Positions 7,466 to 13,950 of a DNA stretch of 19,262 nucleotides are shown in pieces (position 1 is the stretch's first letter; the number at the start of each line of letters is the position of its first letter). Below the pieces are notes generated by a model. The model made no database searches. It was given only the letters and a program-made list of their open reading frames with translations, and had not been told where the DNA came from. A program made the position numbers and the translations under genes. Source of the stretch: CAZVEV01 sp964625865 (GTDB taxonomy: Bacteria > Planctomycetota > Phycisphaerae > SM23-33); assembly GCA_964625865.1 (NCBI GenBank), contig CAZVEV010000091.1, positions 1-19,262 of the forward strand, in the 5' to 3' direction.

Positions 7466-8824
7466 TCACCGGCCCATCAGTTTGCGGAGTCCTGACCGGC
7501 GACTGCGGGAAACGCGGCGCAGCAGCTTGCTCACGCCGGTCGCCGGCGGGCCCTTGAGCAGGCGCGGGAACTTCTCGACTACGGCGCTGATCTCGTGGGC
7601 TGACAGCGAGGGCATGTCCAGGACGCTTCGCCCGCGCCAGTAGCTGGCCTCGCCGCGCCCGCTGGTCCAGCCGTTCTCCGCACACAACTCCGCCGCTCGC
7701 GTCCCGGGCGTGGGATAGTACACCCGCGGATGAATCTCGTCCACCCCGGCCCGCCGCACCAGGGAGAGCGTTTCCTCGACGGTGATCTCCGACTCGTACG
7801 GACAGCCGACGAAGACCTCCGCACTGACGGTCAGCCCGGCGCCCCGGAGCGTGGAGCAGGCGTCGACGATCTGGTCGTCGCGGAGGCGCATCGAGAGGAC
7901 CTCCTCGCGGATGAACCGGCTGCCCGAGCCCAGTTGGACGTGGACCGTGTGACACATCGACACCGCCAGCAGCGAAGCGATCTCCGGCGTCACGTGGTCC
8001 AGGCGAACGTGGCAGCGGTAGGGCAGGTGGCAGCGTTTGGGGTACAGCGCCGCGAACTCGCCCAGCCACTCGGCGTCGGCGGCGAAGCAGTGATCGTAGA
8101 ACCCCACCGACCCCACGCCGTCGTATCGGGTCACCACGCGGTGGACCTCGTCCATCACGTTGGCCGGGCTGCGACGCCGAACGAACGGGCCCCGGTCGGC
8201 ATACAGGTCCATGTACCAGTCGTTGGTGCAGTAGGCGCACCACAGGCCGCACCCGCGGGCGACCTTGAAGTCCGCCTGCCCGGTGGCGTTGACGATCCGC
8301 TGGTAGTCGAACAGGTCGCGATCAGGGAAGGGCAGGGCGTCGAGGTCTTCGATCAGCGGGGCCAGTTCGCCCTTGACCAGCCCGTCGGGGCTGTTGACCC
8401 ACAGCCCGTCGAGCCCCTCGGCGTCCGTGCGGTCGCGGAAGGCCTTCAGCAGCGAGACCGCGGCGGCTTCGTATTCGCCCAGCACCAGCGCGTGGACGCC
8501 CGGAATGCTCGCCGCCTTGGCCGGCACGCACGTGGCGTATTGGCCCAGGACGGCGACCGGGAGCGAGAAGCCCGCGGCGATCTCCGCGATCGTCCGGTGG
8601 GCCGCGTCGACGGTGTACAGGTCAAGCTCGGCCAGCACGTAACGCGGGCGGTGCTCGATAATCGCCTCGCGGAGCACCTCCGGGCGGTGTCCGGCCAGCG
8701 TGACAAGACGACAGGCGAACCCCTCGGCCTTCAACAGGGCCGCCAGCGTCCCCAGGCCGTGCGAAAAGACGCTCGTCGCCGCCTCGGCCCGCGGCTGAAC
8801 AAACTGAAGCATCAGCACTTGCAT
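7466..8824 (-). CDS. B12-binding-domain-type radical SAM protein
   Basis: From the ATG at 8822-8824 (GGGA a few bases upstream) the protein has 452 residues and starts MQVLMLQF, a typical first beta strand. An upstream in-frame extension to 8917 looks non-coding and is left out. Residues about 1-140 form a Rossmann-like domain resembling the cobalamin-binding domains of this superfamily (GTLAALLKAEGF, LAELDLYTVDAA, VHALVLGEYE). I do not see a clear DXHXXG B12-ligand motif, as is frequent in the family. The radical SAM core follows, with CX3CX2C at C192, C196 and C199 (ARGCGLWCAYC), GSVGFYDHCF, HVQLGSGS and VFVGCPYE. The tail is rich in Arg and Lys. Family members perform methylations, ring contractions and similar radical reactions in cofactor, lipid or natural-product pathways; the substrate here is unknown. 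Confidence 0.82.
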   Translation of the reverse strand: MQVLMLQFVQPRAEAATSVFSHGLGTLAALLKAEGFACRLVTLAGHRPEVLREAIIEHRPRYVLAELDLYTVDAAHRTIAEIAAGFSLPVAVLGQYATCVPAKAASIPGVHALVLGEYEAAAVSLLKAFRDRTDAEGLDGLWVNSPDGLVKGELAPLIEDLDALPFPDRDLFDYQRIVNATGQADFKVARGCGLWCAYCTNDWYMDLYADRGPFVRRRSPANVMDEVHRVVTRYDGVGSVGFYDHCFAADAEWLGEFAALYPKRCHLPYRCHVRLDHVTPEIASLLAVSMCHTVHVQLGSGSRFIREEVLSMRLRDDQIVDACSTLRGAGLTVSAEVFVGCPYESEITVEETLSLVRRAGVDEIHPRVYYPTPGTRAAELCAENGWTSGRGEASYWRGRSVLDMPSLSAHEISAVVEKFPRLLKGPPATGVSKLLRRVSRSRRSGLRKLMGR

Positions 8825-9069
8825 GATGTCCCATGATACCCCCGTCCCCGTCGTGCGGTCCAGCACCAATCCCACCGAGCGCAGGGGTGCCCTCGCAGTA
8901 CGCGGCCTAAGCTCCATAGAGGGGTCCTGGCCGCCTGCCGGACCCGCAAGGGACCCTGACCCCGCCTGTCGAGTCGAAAGTCGGCTAGGCGCAAAGCCAG
9001 GGCGTCTGGCCGGGTCTCAAGCGGGCCTCGCCGGGGTGGGCGTCGGGGCAGATCTCTGCGGGGGCGGGC
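8825..9069. other. Spacer between Clp_N gene and B12 radical SAM gene
   Basis: About 245 bases without a convincing gene. The visible structure is at 8920-8963, where GGGTCC-T-GGC pairs with GCC-GGACCC, nested within a GGGGTC / GACCCC pair. No T run follows on either strand, so it is not a standard terminator. I find no clear promoter here. Confidence 0.35.
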
Positions 9070-9519
9070 TTACTGGCGGCCTTCTTCCCGCAGGAGGCGC
9101 TGGACTTCGGCGCCGACAGTCTGGGCGGTCAGGTTGAGTTTCGCCAGTGCCTGCATTGCAACGCCTTCGGGCTCGCGCAGCAGGGCCAGCAGGAGGTGTT
9201 CGGTTCCCAGGTGGGCGTCCTTGTGGCCTCGGGCTTCCTCGACGGCCATCGCCATCACGTGCCTGGCTCGCGGGGTCTGGTGGAAGGCGTCGGGGATCTC
9301 CGTGTCGGGATCGGGCTCGACGAGTTCATCCAGGGCGCGGCGCAGTTGCTTGAGCGTCACGCCCAGGTTCTCCAGCGCCCTGTGCCCATGCCCCTCCGGC
9401 TCGCGCACCAGCGCCAGCAGCAGGTGCTCGGTGCCCAGGTGCTCGTGGTGCATCCTCTGGGCCTCGAGCCCTTCCAGCCGCAAGACGTCCCGCGCGTGTT
9501 CAGTGAATCGTTCGAACAA
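9070..9519 (-). CDS. Stand-alone double Clp N-domain protein (ClpC/ClpA N-terminal-like)
   Basis: The 149-residue protein consists only of two Clp_N repeats. The signature HLGTEHLLLALVREPEG is seen at 27-43 and again, nearly identical, at 103-119. It starts MFERFTEHARDVL, as ClpC proteins do. In ClpC/ClpA this domain binds adaptors and substrates; here the AAA+ ATPase modules are absent. The length fits one complete N domain, so it is a free-standing adaptor-like protein rather than an obvious truncation: the frame ends cleanly and no ATPase remnant lies downstream. The start codon is TTG (9517-9519), chosen because AAGGAG lies about 8 bases upstream and the family N-terminus begins exactly there. 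It is divergent from the glycosidase-like gene at 9721. The partner is unknown; modulation of a Clp protease elsewhere in the genome is an inference. Confidence 0.9.
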   Translation of the reverse strand: MFERFTEHARDVLRLEGLEAQRMHHEHLGTEHLLLALVREPEGHGHRALENLGVTLKQLRRALDELVEPDPDTEIPDAFHQTPRARHVMAMAVEEARGHKDAHLGTEHLLLALLREPEGVAMQALAKLNLTAQTVGAEVQRLLREEGRQ

Positions 9520-9546
9520 GTCCAGTCTCCTTCATTCAGTTCGACG

Positions 9547-9575
9547 CTTCTACCCGATCGGCCCGCGCGAGGCAA
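9547..9575 (-). promoter_or_regulatory. Candidate promoter for the Clp_N gene
   Basis: On the minus strand TTGCCT (9570-9575), a 17-base spacer and TAGAAG (9547-9552) give 4 of 6 matches in each box. This would leave a short leader before AAGGAG and the TTG start. The small GAG/CTC palindrome next to the -35 box could be incidental. The rest of the 9520-9720 spacer holds only weak candidates for the rightward promoter, such as TTGAAC near 9634. Confidence 0.3.
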
Positions 9576-9720
9576 GTCTCGCAATATCCGGGTAGCCATG
9601 GACCTTGCATGTCGGCGGCGTGCTACTTTTGCTTGAACCTCTCGCCGCTGTTGGTCAGACTCTGTCCGATGTCCGCGGGACTCGAAGCGGTTTGGCCAGT
9701 TCGCAGGAGAAAGGTCGACT

Positions 9721-11169
9721 ATGGGACGTTTATTCGGCACGCAGCGCCAGGTGATGACTCGTTGGCTTCTCGTGATGGCAAGTGCTCTTGCCGTCATCGC
9801 CTTGCCCGCGCTGGCGGCCCAGCGCAGCCGCTTCCTGCTTCTGGACGGGCGGATCGTCGACAAGACGGTCAACGCGAAGCTGGCCGTCGGGACGGTGCGG
9901 AAGCACAAGGCCAACCCGCTGTTCATCGAGGACAAGGCCTGGGAGATGCGGTTTGACAACCTCTACGGCAACGTCATCTACGACGAGACGGACAAGCTCT
10001 ACAAGTGCTGGTACAGCCCCTTCATCATCGACGCGCCCTGGTCTCGGAAGATGACCGTCGAGGAACGCCAGAAGACGCGCTACCGGCCCCGCGGAAGGGA
10101 AATGGGCATCTGCTACGCCACGTCGAAGGACGGGATCACGTGGGACAAGCCGCAGCTCGGGCTGATGAACTACGATCCCACGGACCGACCCGACAAGAAC
10201 TCGGGCGACAAGAAGAACAACATCGTCCTTCGCGGGCCTCACGGGGCGGGCGTGTTCAGGGACATGCATGATCCGGATCCCAAGCGGCGCTACAAGACGA
10301 TCTACCAGGGCCTGTGGACCCGCGTCTCGCCGGATGGGCTGCACTGGGCCAAGCCCGTGCGCTGCAAGGGCGTCCGCGTGCGCGGCGATACGCACAATAA
10401 CGCCTTCTGGGCGCCGACGCTGGGCAAGTACGTGGGCATCACGCGCACCTGGGGCGGCGACAAGGGCAGGCAGGTGGCGCGAATCGAAAGTGACGACTTC
10501 GTCAACTGGACCAAGGAAGTGGTCGTCCTGGAAGGGCTCAGCAAGAAACAGCAGACTTACGCCATGCCCGTGTTCTTCCGCTGTGGAGTTTATATCGGCC
10601 TGGTCGCCCTGTTCGACATCCCGTCGAATCGTGTCTGGACGGAACTGGCGTGGAGTGCCGACACGAAGACATGGAATCGGATCGATCCGGGCACGCCGCT
10701 GATTCCCTGCTCCCAGAAGAAGCTCGACTACGATTACGGCTGCGTGTATCCCTGCGCGTATCCGGTCTTCCTGGACAACGAGATTCGCCTCTACTACGGC
10801 GGAAGCGATTACCTGCACAACGGCTGGCGCACCGGCTCGCTGTGCCTCGCCACGCTCCGCCCGGACGGTTTTGCGGGATATGAGCCCCAGCGCAAGGACG
10901 CCCCGGCCGTCGTCACGACCACCGCAGTCTCGTACGCCGGACAGCCCTTGCGGATCAGCGCCGACGTCGCCAACGGCGGGACGGTCACCGTCAGCATTCT
11001 CGACAAGGCCGGCAAGGTCATCGCCACAGCGGCGCCCGTTACGAAGACCGTCACCGACGCCCCCGTGACCTTGCCGAAGAAGATCACCACCGAAGCGATC
11101 CGCCTCCGCTTCGAAATCACCAACGCCAAACTCTACTCCTTCAATTTCGGCGGTCCGCACACTAACTGA
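9721..11169 (+). CDS. Secreted glycosidase-like five-bladed propeller protein (GH43/GH32-type fold)
   Basis: The 482-residue protein has a signal peptide (hydrophobic about 14-32, cleavage after ALAA). M12 is an alternative start, but AGGAGAAAGG sits just before the first ATG. The body shows the strand and loop pattern of family 43/32/130-like sugar propellers: FDNLYGNVIYDETDKLYKCWYSP, GICYATSKDGITWDKP, NNIVLRGPHG, FRDMHDPDPKRRYKTIY, WTRVSPDGLHWAKP and EIRLYYGGSDYLHNGWRTG. The last 100 residues form a beta-sandwich-like tail (LRISADVANGG, EAIRLRFEITNAKLYSF). I cannot name the catalytic residues with confidence, so glycosidase activity is inferred from the fold pattern. The sulfatase gene begins 16 bases after its stop, so the two are very likely co-transcribed and act on the same sulfated polysaccharide outside the cytoplasm. 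Confidence 0.8.
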   Translation: MGRLFGTQRQVMTRWLLVMASALAVIALPALAAQRSRFLLLDGRIVDKTVNAKLAVGTVRKHKANPLFIEDKAWEMRFDNLYGNVIYDETDKLYKCWYSPFIIDAPWSRKMTVEERQKTRYRPRGREMGICYATSKDGITWDKPQLGLMNYDPTDRPDKNSGDKKNNIVLRGPHGAGVFRDMHDPDPKRRYKTIYQGLWTRVSPDGLHWAKPVRCKGVRVRGDTHNNAFWAPTLGKYVGITRTWGGDKGRQVARIESDDFVNWTKEVVVLEGLSKKQQTYAMPVFFRCGVYIGLVALFDIPSNRVWTELAWSADTKTWNRIDPGTPLIPCSQKKLDYDYGCVYPCAYPVFLDNEIRLYYGGSDYLHNGWRTGSLCLATLRPDGFAGYEPQRKDAPAVVTTTAVSYAGQPLRISADVANGGTVTVSILDKAGKVIATAAPVTKTVTDAPVTLPKKITTEAIRLRFEITNAKLYSFNFGGPHTN

Positions 11170-11185
11170 GAAGGACTAACGACGA

Positions 11186-12691
11186 ATGAAACGTACGAGC
11201 AGACGTGAGTTTATTAAGACGGTGGGCGTGGGGATGGCGGCGGCGGGCTTGGGGGGCAGGGCTCTTGGCGCGGAGGGCGCTGCCGAGCGGAAACCGAACA
11301 TCGTGTTCGTGCTCGCCGACGATCTGGGGTGGCGCGACGTGGGGTTCCACGGGGCGAAGTTCTTCGAGACGCCGAACATCGACACCCTTGCCCGCGACGG
11401 GATGATCTTCAACCAGTTCTACTCCGGCGGGCCGAACTGTGCGCCCACGCGGGCGTGCATCATCACGGGCATGTACTCGCCGCGGACGCAGCTCTACACG
11501 CCGGGGGGCAAGTCCAAGGGCAACCCCAAGCTCATGCGCCTGCTGGTGCCCACGCGGGGCAACCCGGCCGGCGATAGGGAACTGGTCTCCAAGAACGACA
11601 CCATCGACGCGGGGCACACCTCGATTGCCGAAGTCCTCAAGACCGCCGGGTACGCCACGGCGCGGATCGGCAAGTGGCACGTGGGCAAGGACACCCAGGG
11701 CTTCGACGTCAGTTCCTGCAACGGCAAAGACGGGCCCGGCCATAAGCACTACGGCAGCGTCACGGTGGCCCGGACGATCACCGACCGAGCCGTTCAGTTC
11801 ATCGACGAGAACAAGGACAAGCCGTTCTTCCTCTACGTGTCCCATTGGGATGTACACGGCCCCATCCGGGCGTTGAAGGACGTGGTGGCGAAGTACAAGA
11901 CCAAGGCCGCCGACTGGAAGAACACCAACGGTGAGAAGATCAATCCGACATATGCGGGGATGATCGAGGCGGTTGACACCAGCGTCGCGCGGCTGCGGGC
12001 CAAGCTCGCGGATCTGGGCATCGACAAGAACACGGTTTTCATCTTCTCGTCGGACAACGGCGGCACGCAGGTCACGACGGTGCAGCCCCTGCGAGGTGGG
12101 AAGGGGGCCTTGTTCGAAGGGGGCATCCGCGTCTCGACGTGCGCCGCCTGGCCGGGCGTTGTCGCGCCGGGTTCAGCCTGCGACGTGCCGCTGACCAGCG
12201 TGGACTTCATGCCCACGTTCGCCGAGGTCGCCGGCGCGAAACTCCCGGACAACCAACCCGTCGATGGCGAGTCGTTCGTCAAGCTGCTCAGGGGCGGCGA
12301 GAAGCTGAAGCGCGAGTCGATCTTCTGGCATTTCCCGCTGTACCTCCAGGGCAACGGGACGGCCATTGTCAAACCGGTGTTCGGTACGGACAAGCCGTAC
12401 TGGCGCGGCGTGCCGGCCACCGTGATGCGCAAGGGCGACTGGAAACTGTTCTACTTCTACGAGGACAAGAGCATCGAGCTGTACAACGTGCGGACCGACG
12501 TCGCCGAGTCGACCGACGTGGCCGCCAAGTTCCCCGACCGCGCGGCGTCGATGAAAGCCGAACTGCTGGCATGGGTCCGCAAGACCAACGCCCCGACGCC
12601 GTCAACGCCAAACCCGGCGTTCGATCCGAAGGCGACCGGCGGGTCGGGACGGGGCAGGGGCAAGGGCAGGCGGAAGAAAAAGGACACGTAG
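11186..12691 (+). CDS. Tat-exported type I sulfatase
   Basis: This enzyme hydrolyses sulfate esters, most likely on sulfated polysaccharides. The 501-residue protein has a twin-arginine signal (SRREFIK at 5-11, then a hydrophobic stretch to ALGA). Family landmarks are PNIVFVLADDLGW with metal ligands D45 and D46, the formylglycine site C85-A-P-T-R within GGPNCAPTRACIITG, GKWH (162-165), SHWDVHG (219-225), SSDNGG (288-293, D290/N291) and LRGGKGALFEGGIR (K306). The usual Ser of the C-x-P-S-R motif is Thr, within the allowed range for formylglycine-generating enzyme. The length is normal. The C-terminus ends in a basic GRGRGKGRRKKK tail of unknown role. An AGAAGGA sequence about 11 bases upstream serves as the ribosome site. 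It is the second gene of a unit with the glycosidase-like protein. The exact substrate cannot be read from the sequence. Confidence 0.95.
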   Translation: MKRTSRREFIKTVGVGMAAAGLGGRALGAEGAAERKPNIVFVLADDLGWRDVGFHGAKFFETPNIDTLARDGMIFNQFYSGGPNCAPTRACIITGMYSPRTQLYTPGGKSKGNPKLMRLLVPTRGNPAGDRELVSKNDTIDAGHTSIAEVLKTAGYATARIGKWHVGKDTQGFDVSSCNGKDGPGHKHYGSVTVARTITDRAVQFIDENKDKPFFLYVSHWDVHGPIRALKDVVAKYKTKAADWKNTNGEKINPTYAGMIEAVDTSVARLRAKLADLGIDKNTVFIFSSDNGGTQVTTVQPLRGGKGALFEGGIRVSTCAAWPGVVAPGSACDVPLTSVDFMPTFAEVAGAKLPDNQPVDGESFVKLLRGGEKLKRESIFWHFPLYLQGNGTAIVKPVFGTDKPYWRGVPATVMRKGDWKLFYFYEDKSIELYNVRTDVAESTDVAAKFPDRAASMKAELLAWVRKTNAPTPSTPNPAFDPKATGGSGRGRGKGRRKKKDT

Positions 12692-12859
12692 GGCGGGCGC
12701 CCCGTGGGGAACGGGATGTGGATTTCATGGACTGCGTGGCCCGGCGGGCCGATACTTAACAGGGAAGGGCGGGTCGCCGGGATGCGGTCCGCGCCCTCCA
12801 TTGTGTCCCCGCTGTCGGGACACGCTAAACGAATCAGTGGTACCTTTCATGGGAGAAAC
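12692..12859. other. Spacer with two hairpins after the sulfatase gene
   Basis: GGCCC-GGC-GGGCC (12738-12750) lies about 46 bases after the sulfatase stop and could help end the transcript, but has no T run. GTGTCCC-(7 bases)-GGGACAC (12803-12823) is a perfect 7-bp stem ahead of the lipoprotein gene and may lie in its leader. No promoter boxes are convincing. Confidence 0.4.
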
Positions 12860-13651
12860 ATGATGATGACGATGGCTTCTGCGAGACGGACGACGGGACT
12901 GGTTGTCCTGGGGCTGCTGGCGATGACCGTGCTGGGCGGCTGTCTGAGGATGTCGGATATCAACGAGAGACTCGTGACGTTCGCCCAGGAGCAGAGCCTC
13001 GCCGAGACGCGCGACGGGCTGACCGCCATCAAGGCCGAGGTCGAGGCGCTGAAGGAACTGCGCACGAAACTCGAGGCCCTCAGCGCGAAGATCGACGAGA
13101 CGGCCAAGAAGCTCGACTCGATGGCCTCCCTGCCCGGACGGATCACCGCTGCCGAGACGCTGCTGACCGACCACGGCGACAAACTCACCGCCCAGGCCAA
13201 GGTCGATGACGAGGCCAAGACCGACCGGGCCGCCCTGCGCGTCGCGGTAGCCGAGAAGGCTGTCAAGGCCGACGTGGACAAGAAGTTCACCAACGTCGAC
13301 CAGGCGGTCGCGGCGCTGGACAAGCGCACAACGCCCCTGGAAGCCAAGACCAAGGACCTGAGCGAATCGGTGGGCAAGGTCCAGACGCAGTCTGACGCGA
13401 TCACGCTGGAGATCACGACGCTCAAGAAGAACGCCGGTCGCCTCGACGCCAAGATGGCTGCCCTGTCGGATGCGACATCGAAGTCGATGGCCGCCCAGGA
13501 CGCCAAGATCAGCGGCCTCGACGGCGGGCTCAAGACCGCCCTGACCAAGGAAATCGACATGCTCCAGGTGCGGATCAAGGCGCTGAACGAGGTGTTGGGC
13601 AAGCTGGGCAACGGTAACGGCAACGGTAACGGCACGACGCCCGCGCCGTAA
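12860..13651 (+). CDS. Coiled-coil lipoprotein, function unknown
   Basis: Starting at the first of three in-frame ATGs after GGGAG, the protein has 263 residues; the second ATG (12863) has slightly better spacing and may be the true start. A longer upstream frame exists but crosses the hairpin-bearing spacer. The N-terminus is a lipoprotein signal with lipobox L25-G-G-C28, so it should be lipid-anchored. Almost all of the rest is Ala/Lys/Glu/Leu-rich heptad sequence expected to form long coiled coils (LTAIKAEVEALKEL, LEALSAKIDETAKKL, LTKEIDMLQVRIKAL), as in Lpp-like or envelope-spanning tethers. It ends in a low-complexity GNGNGNGTTPAP tail encoded by a GGTAAC/GGCAAC repeat at about 13609-13633. 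There is no catalytic motif. The spacing to the leuA control region suggests a separate transcript. Confidence 0.8.
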   Translation: MMMTMASARRTTGLVVLGLLAMTVLGGCLRMSDINERLVTFAQEQSLAETRDGLTAIKAEVEALKELRTKLEALSAKIDETAKKLDSMASLPGRITAAETLLTDHGDKLTAQAKVDDEAKTDRAALRVAVAEKAVKADVDKKFTNVDQAVAALDKRTTPLEAKTKDLSESVGKVQTQSDAITLEITTLKKNAGRLDAKMAALSDATSKSMAAQDAKISGLDGGLKTALTKEIDMLQVRIKALNEVLGKLGNGNGNGNGTTPAP

Positions 13652-13695
13652 TGCCCCGCAAGACGGGAAGGGCGGGAAGTTATTCCGCCGGCCCC

Positions 13696-13725
13696 TTGAC
13701 GCGGCACAGCCGCGATGAGTATAGT
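13696..13725 (+). promoter_or_regulatory. Sigma70-type promoter of the leuA leader
   Basis: TTGACG (13696-13701), an 18-base spacer and TATAGT (13720-13725) are each one base from consensus. Transcription would begin near 13732, just ahead of the GAGGA ribosome site and the leader-peptide ATG at 13743, so the leader transcript is compact. Confidence 0.75.
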
Positions 13726-13742
13726 TGATATAGAGGAACGCC

Positions 13743-13802
13743 ATGATTCGTCGAGCAGAGAGATCGGCCTCGCCCTTGTTGAGCGGGCTCCTTCTGCGCT
13801 GA
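13743..13802 (+). CDS. leuL: Leucine-rich leader peptide of leuA (attenuator peptide)
   Basis: This 19-codon frame reads MIRRAERSASPLLSGLLLR followed by TGA (13800-13802). AGAGGA lies about 6 bases before its ATG. Five of the last eight residues are leucine, encoded by TTG, TTG, CTC, CTT and CTG. TTG and CTT are unusual in the GC-rich genes nearby. Its only likely role is to sense charged leucyl-tRNA through ribosome stalling. The stop codon is directly followed by the antiterminator segment at 13804-13813, so a ribosome finishing the peptide would cover it. The symbol follows the enterobacterial convention for a leu leader and implies function, not homology. It is too short for ordinary gene callers. 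Confidence 0.85.
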   Translation: MIRRAERSASPLLSGLLLR

Positions 13803-13803
13803 C

Positions 13804-13849
13804 GGATCGCGGGCGAACCTCCACCACGAGACACACGACCCCGCGATCC
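13804..13849 (+). promoter_or_regulatory. Antiterminator of the leuA attenuator
   Basis: GGATCGCGGG (13804-13813) is perfectly complementary to CCCGCGATCC (13840-13849), the 5' arm of the terminator, and is almost a copy of the terminator's 3' arm (13854-13864). The two hairpins therefore exclude each other. A further 6-bp pairing, TCGCCC (13770-13775, inside the leader peptide) with GGGCGA (13811-13816), could serve as the 1:2 pairing when the leader is not translated. Confidence 0.82.
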
Positions 13850-13873
13850 AAGAGGATCGCGGGGTTTTTGTTT
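13839..13873 (+). terminator. Intrinsic terminator of the leuA attenuator
   Basis: CCCCGCGATCC (13839-13849), loop AAGA, GGATCGCGGGG (13854-13864), then TTTTTGTTT. The stem is 11 bp without a mismatch and is the only classic hairpin plus T-run terminator in the window. It lies between a complete promoter-leader unit and leuA, about 80 bases before the leuA start, so it must be conditional. Confidence 0.9.
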
Positions 13874-13950
13874 CGGTCGTCGTGGTCTGGTGCTGTTGCT
13901 GCTTTCATTCGTACTGTTGCTGTCGGCCGAACCGTGAAAGGAACCGGCTA

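Noticed and set aside
8825..8917. N-terminal extension of the B12 radical SAM protein to 8917
   Set aside because: The extension is Arg-rich without family likeness. The internal ATG at 8824 has a ribosome site and starts exactly at the expected first strand.
12839..12848. GGTACCTTTC, shared with the REP arm at 6089-6097
   Set aside because: A ten-base match without the GGGGTC half or an inverted partner; may be chance.
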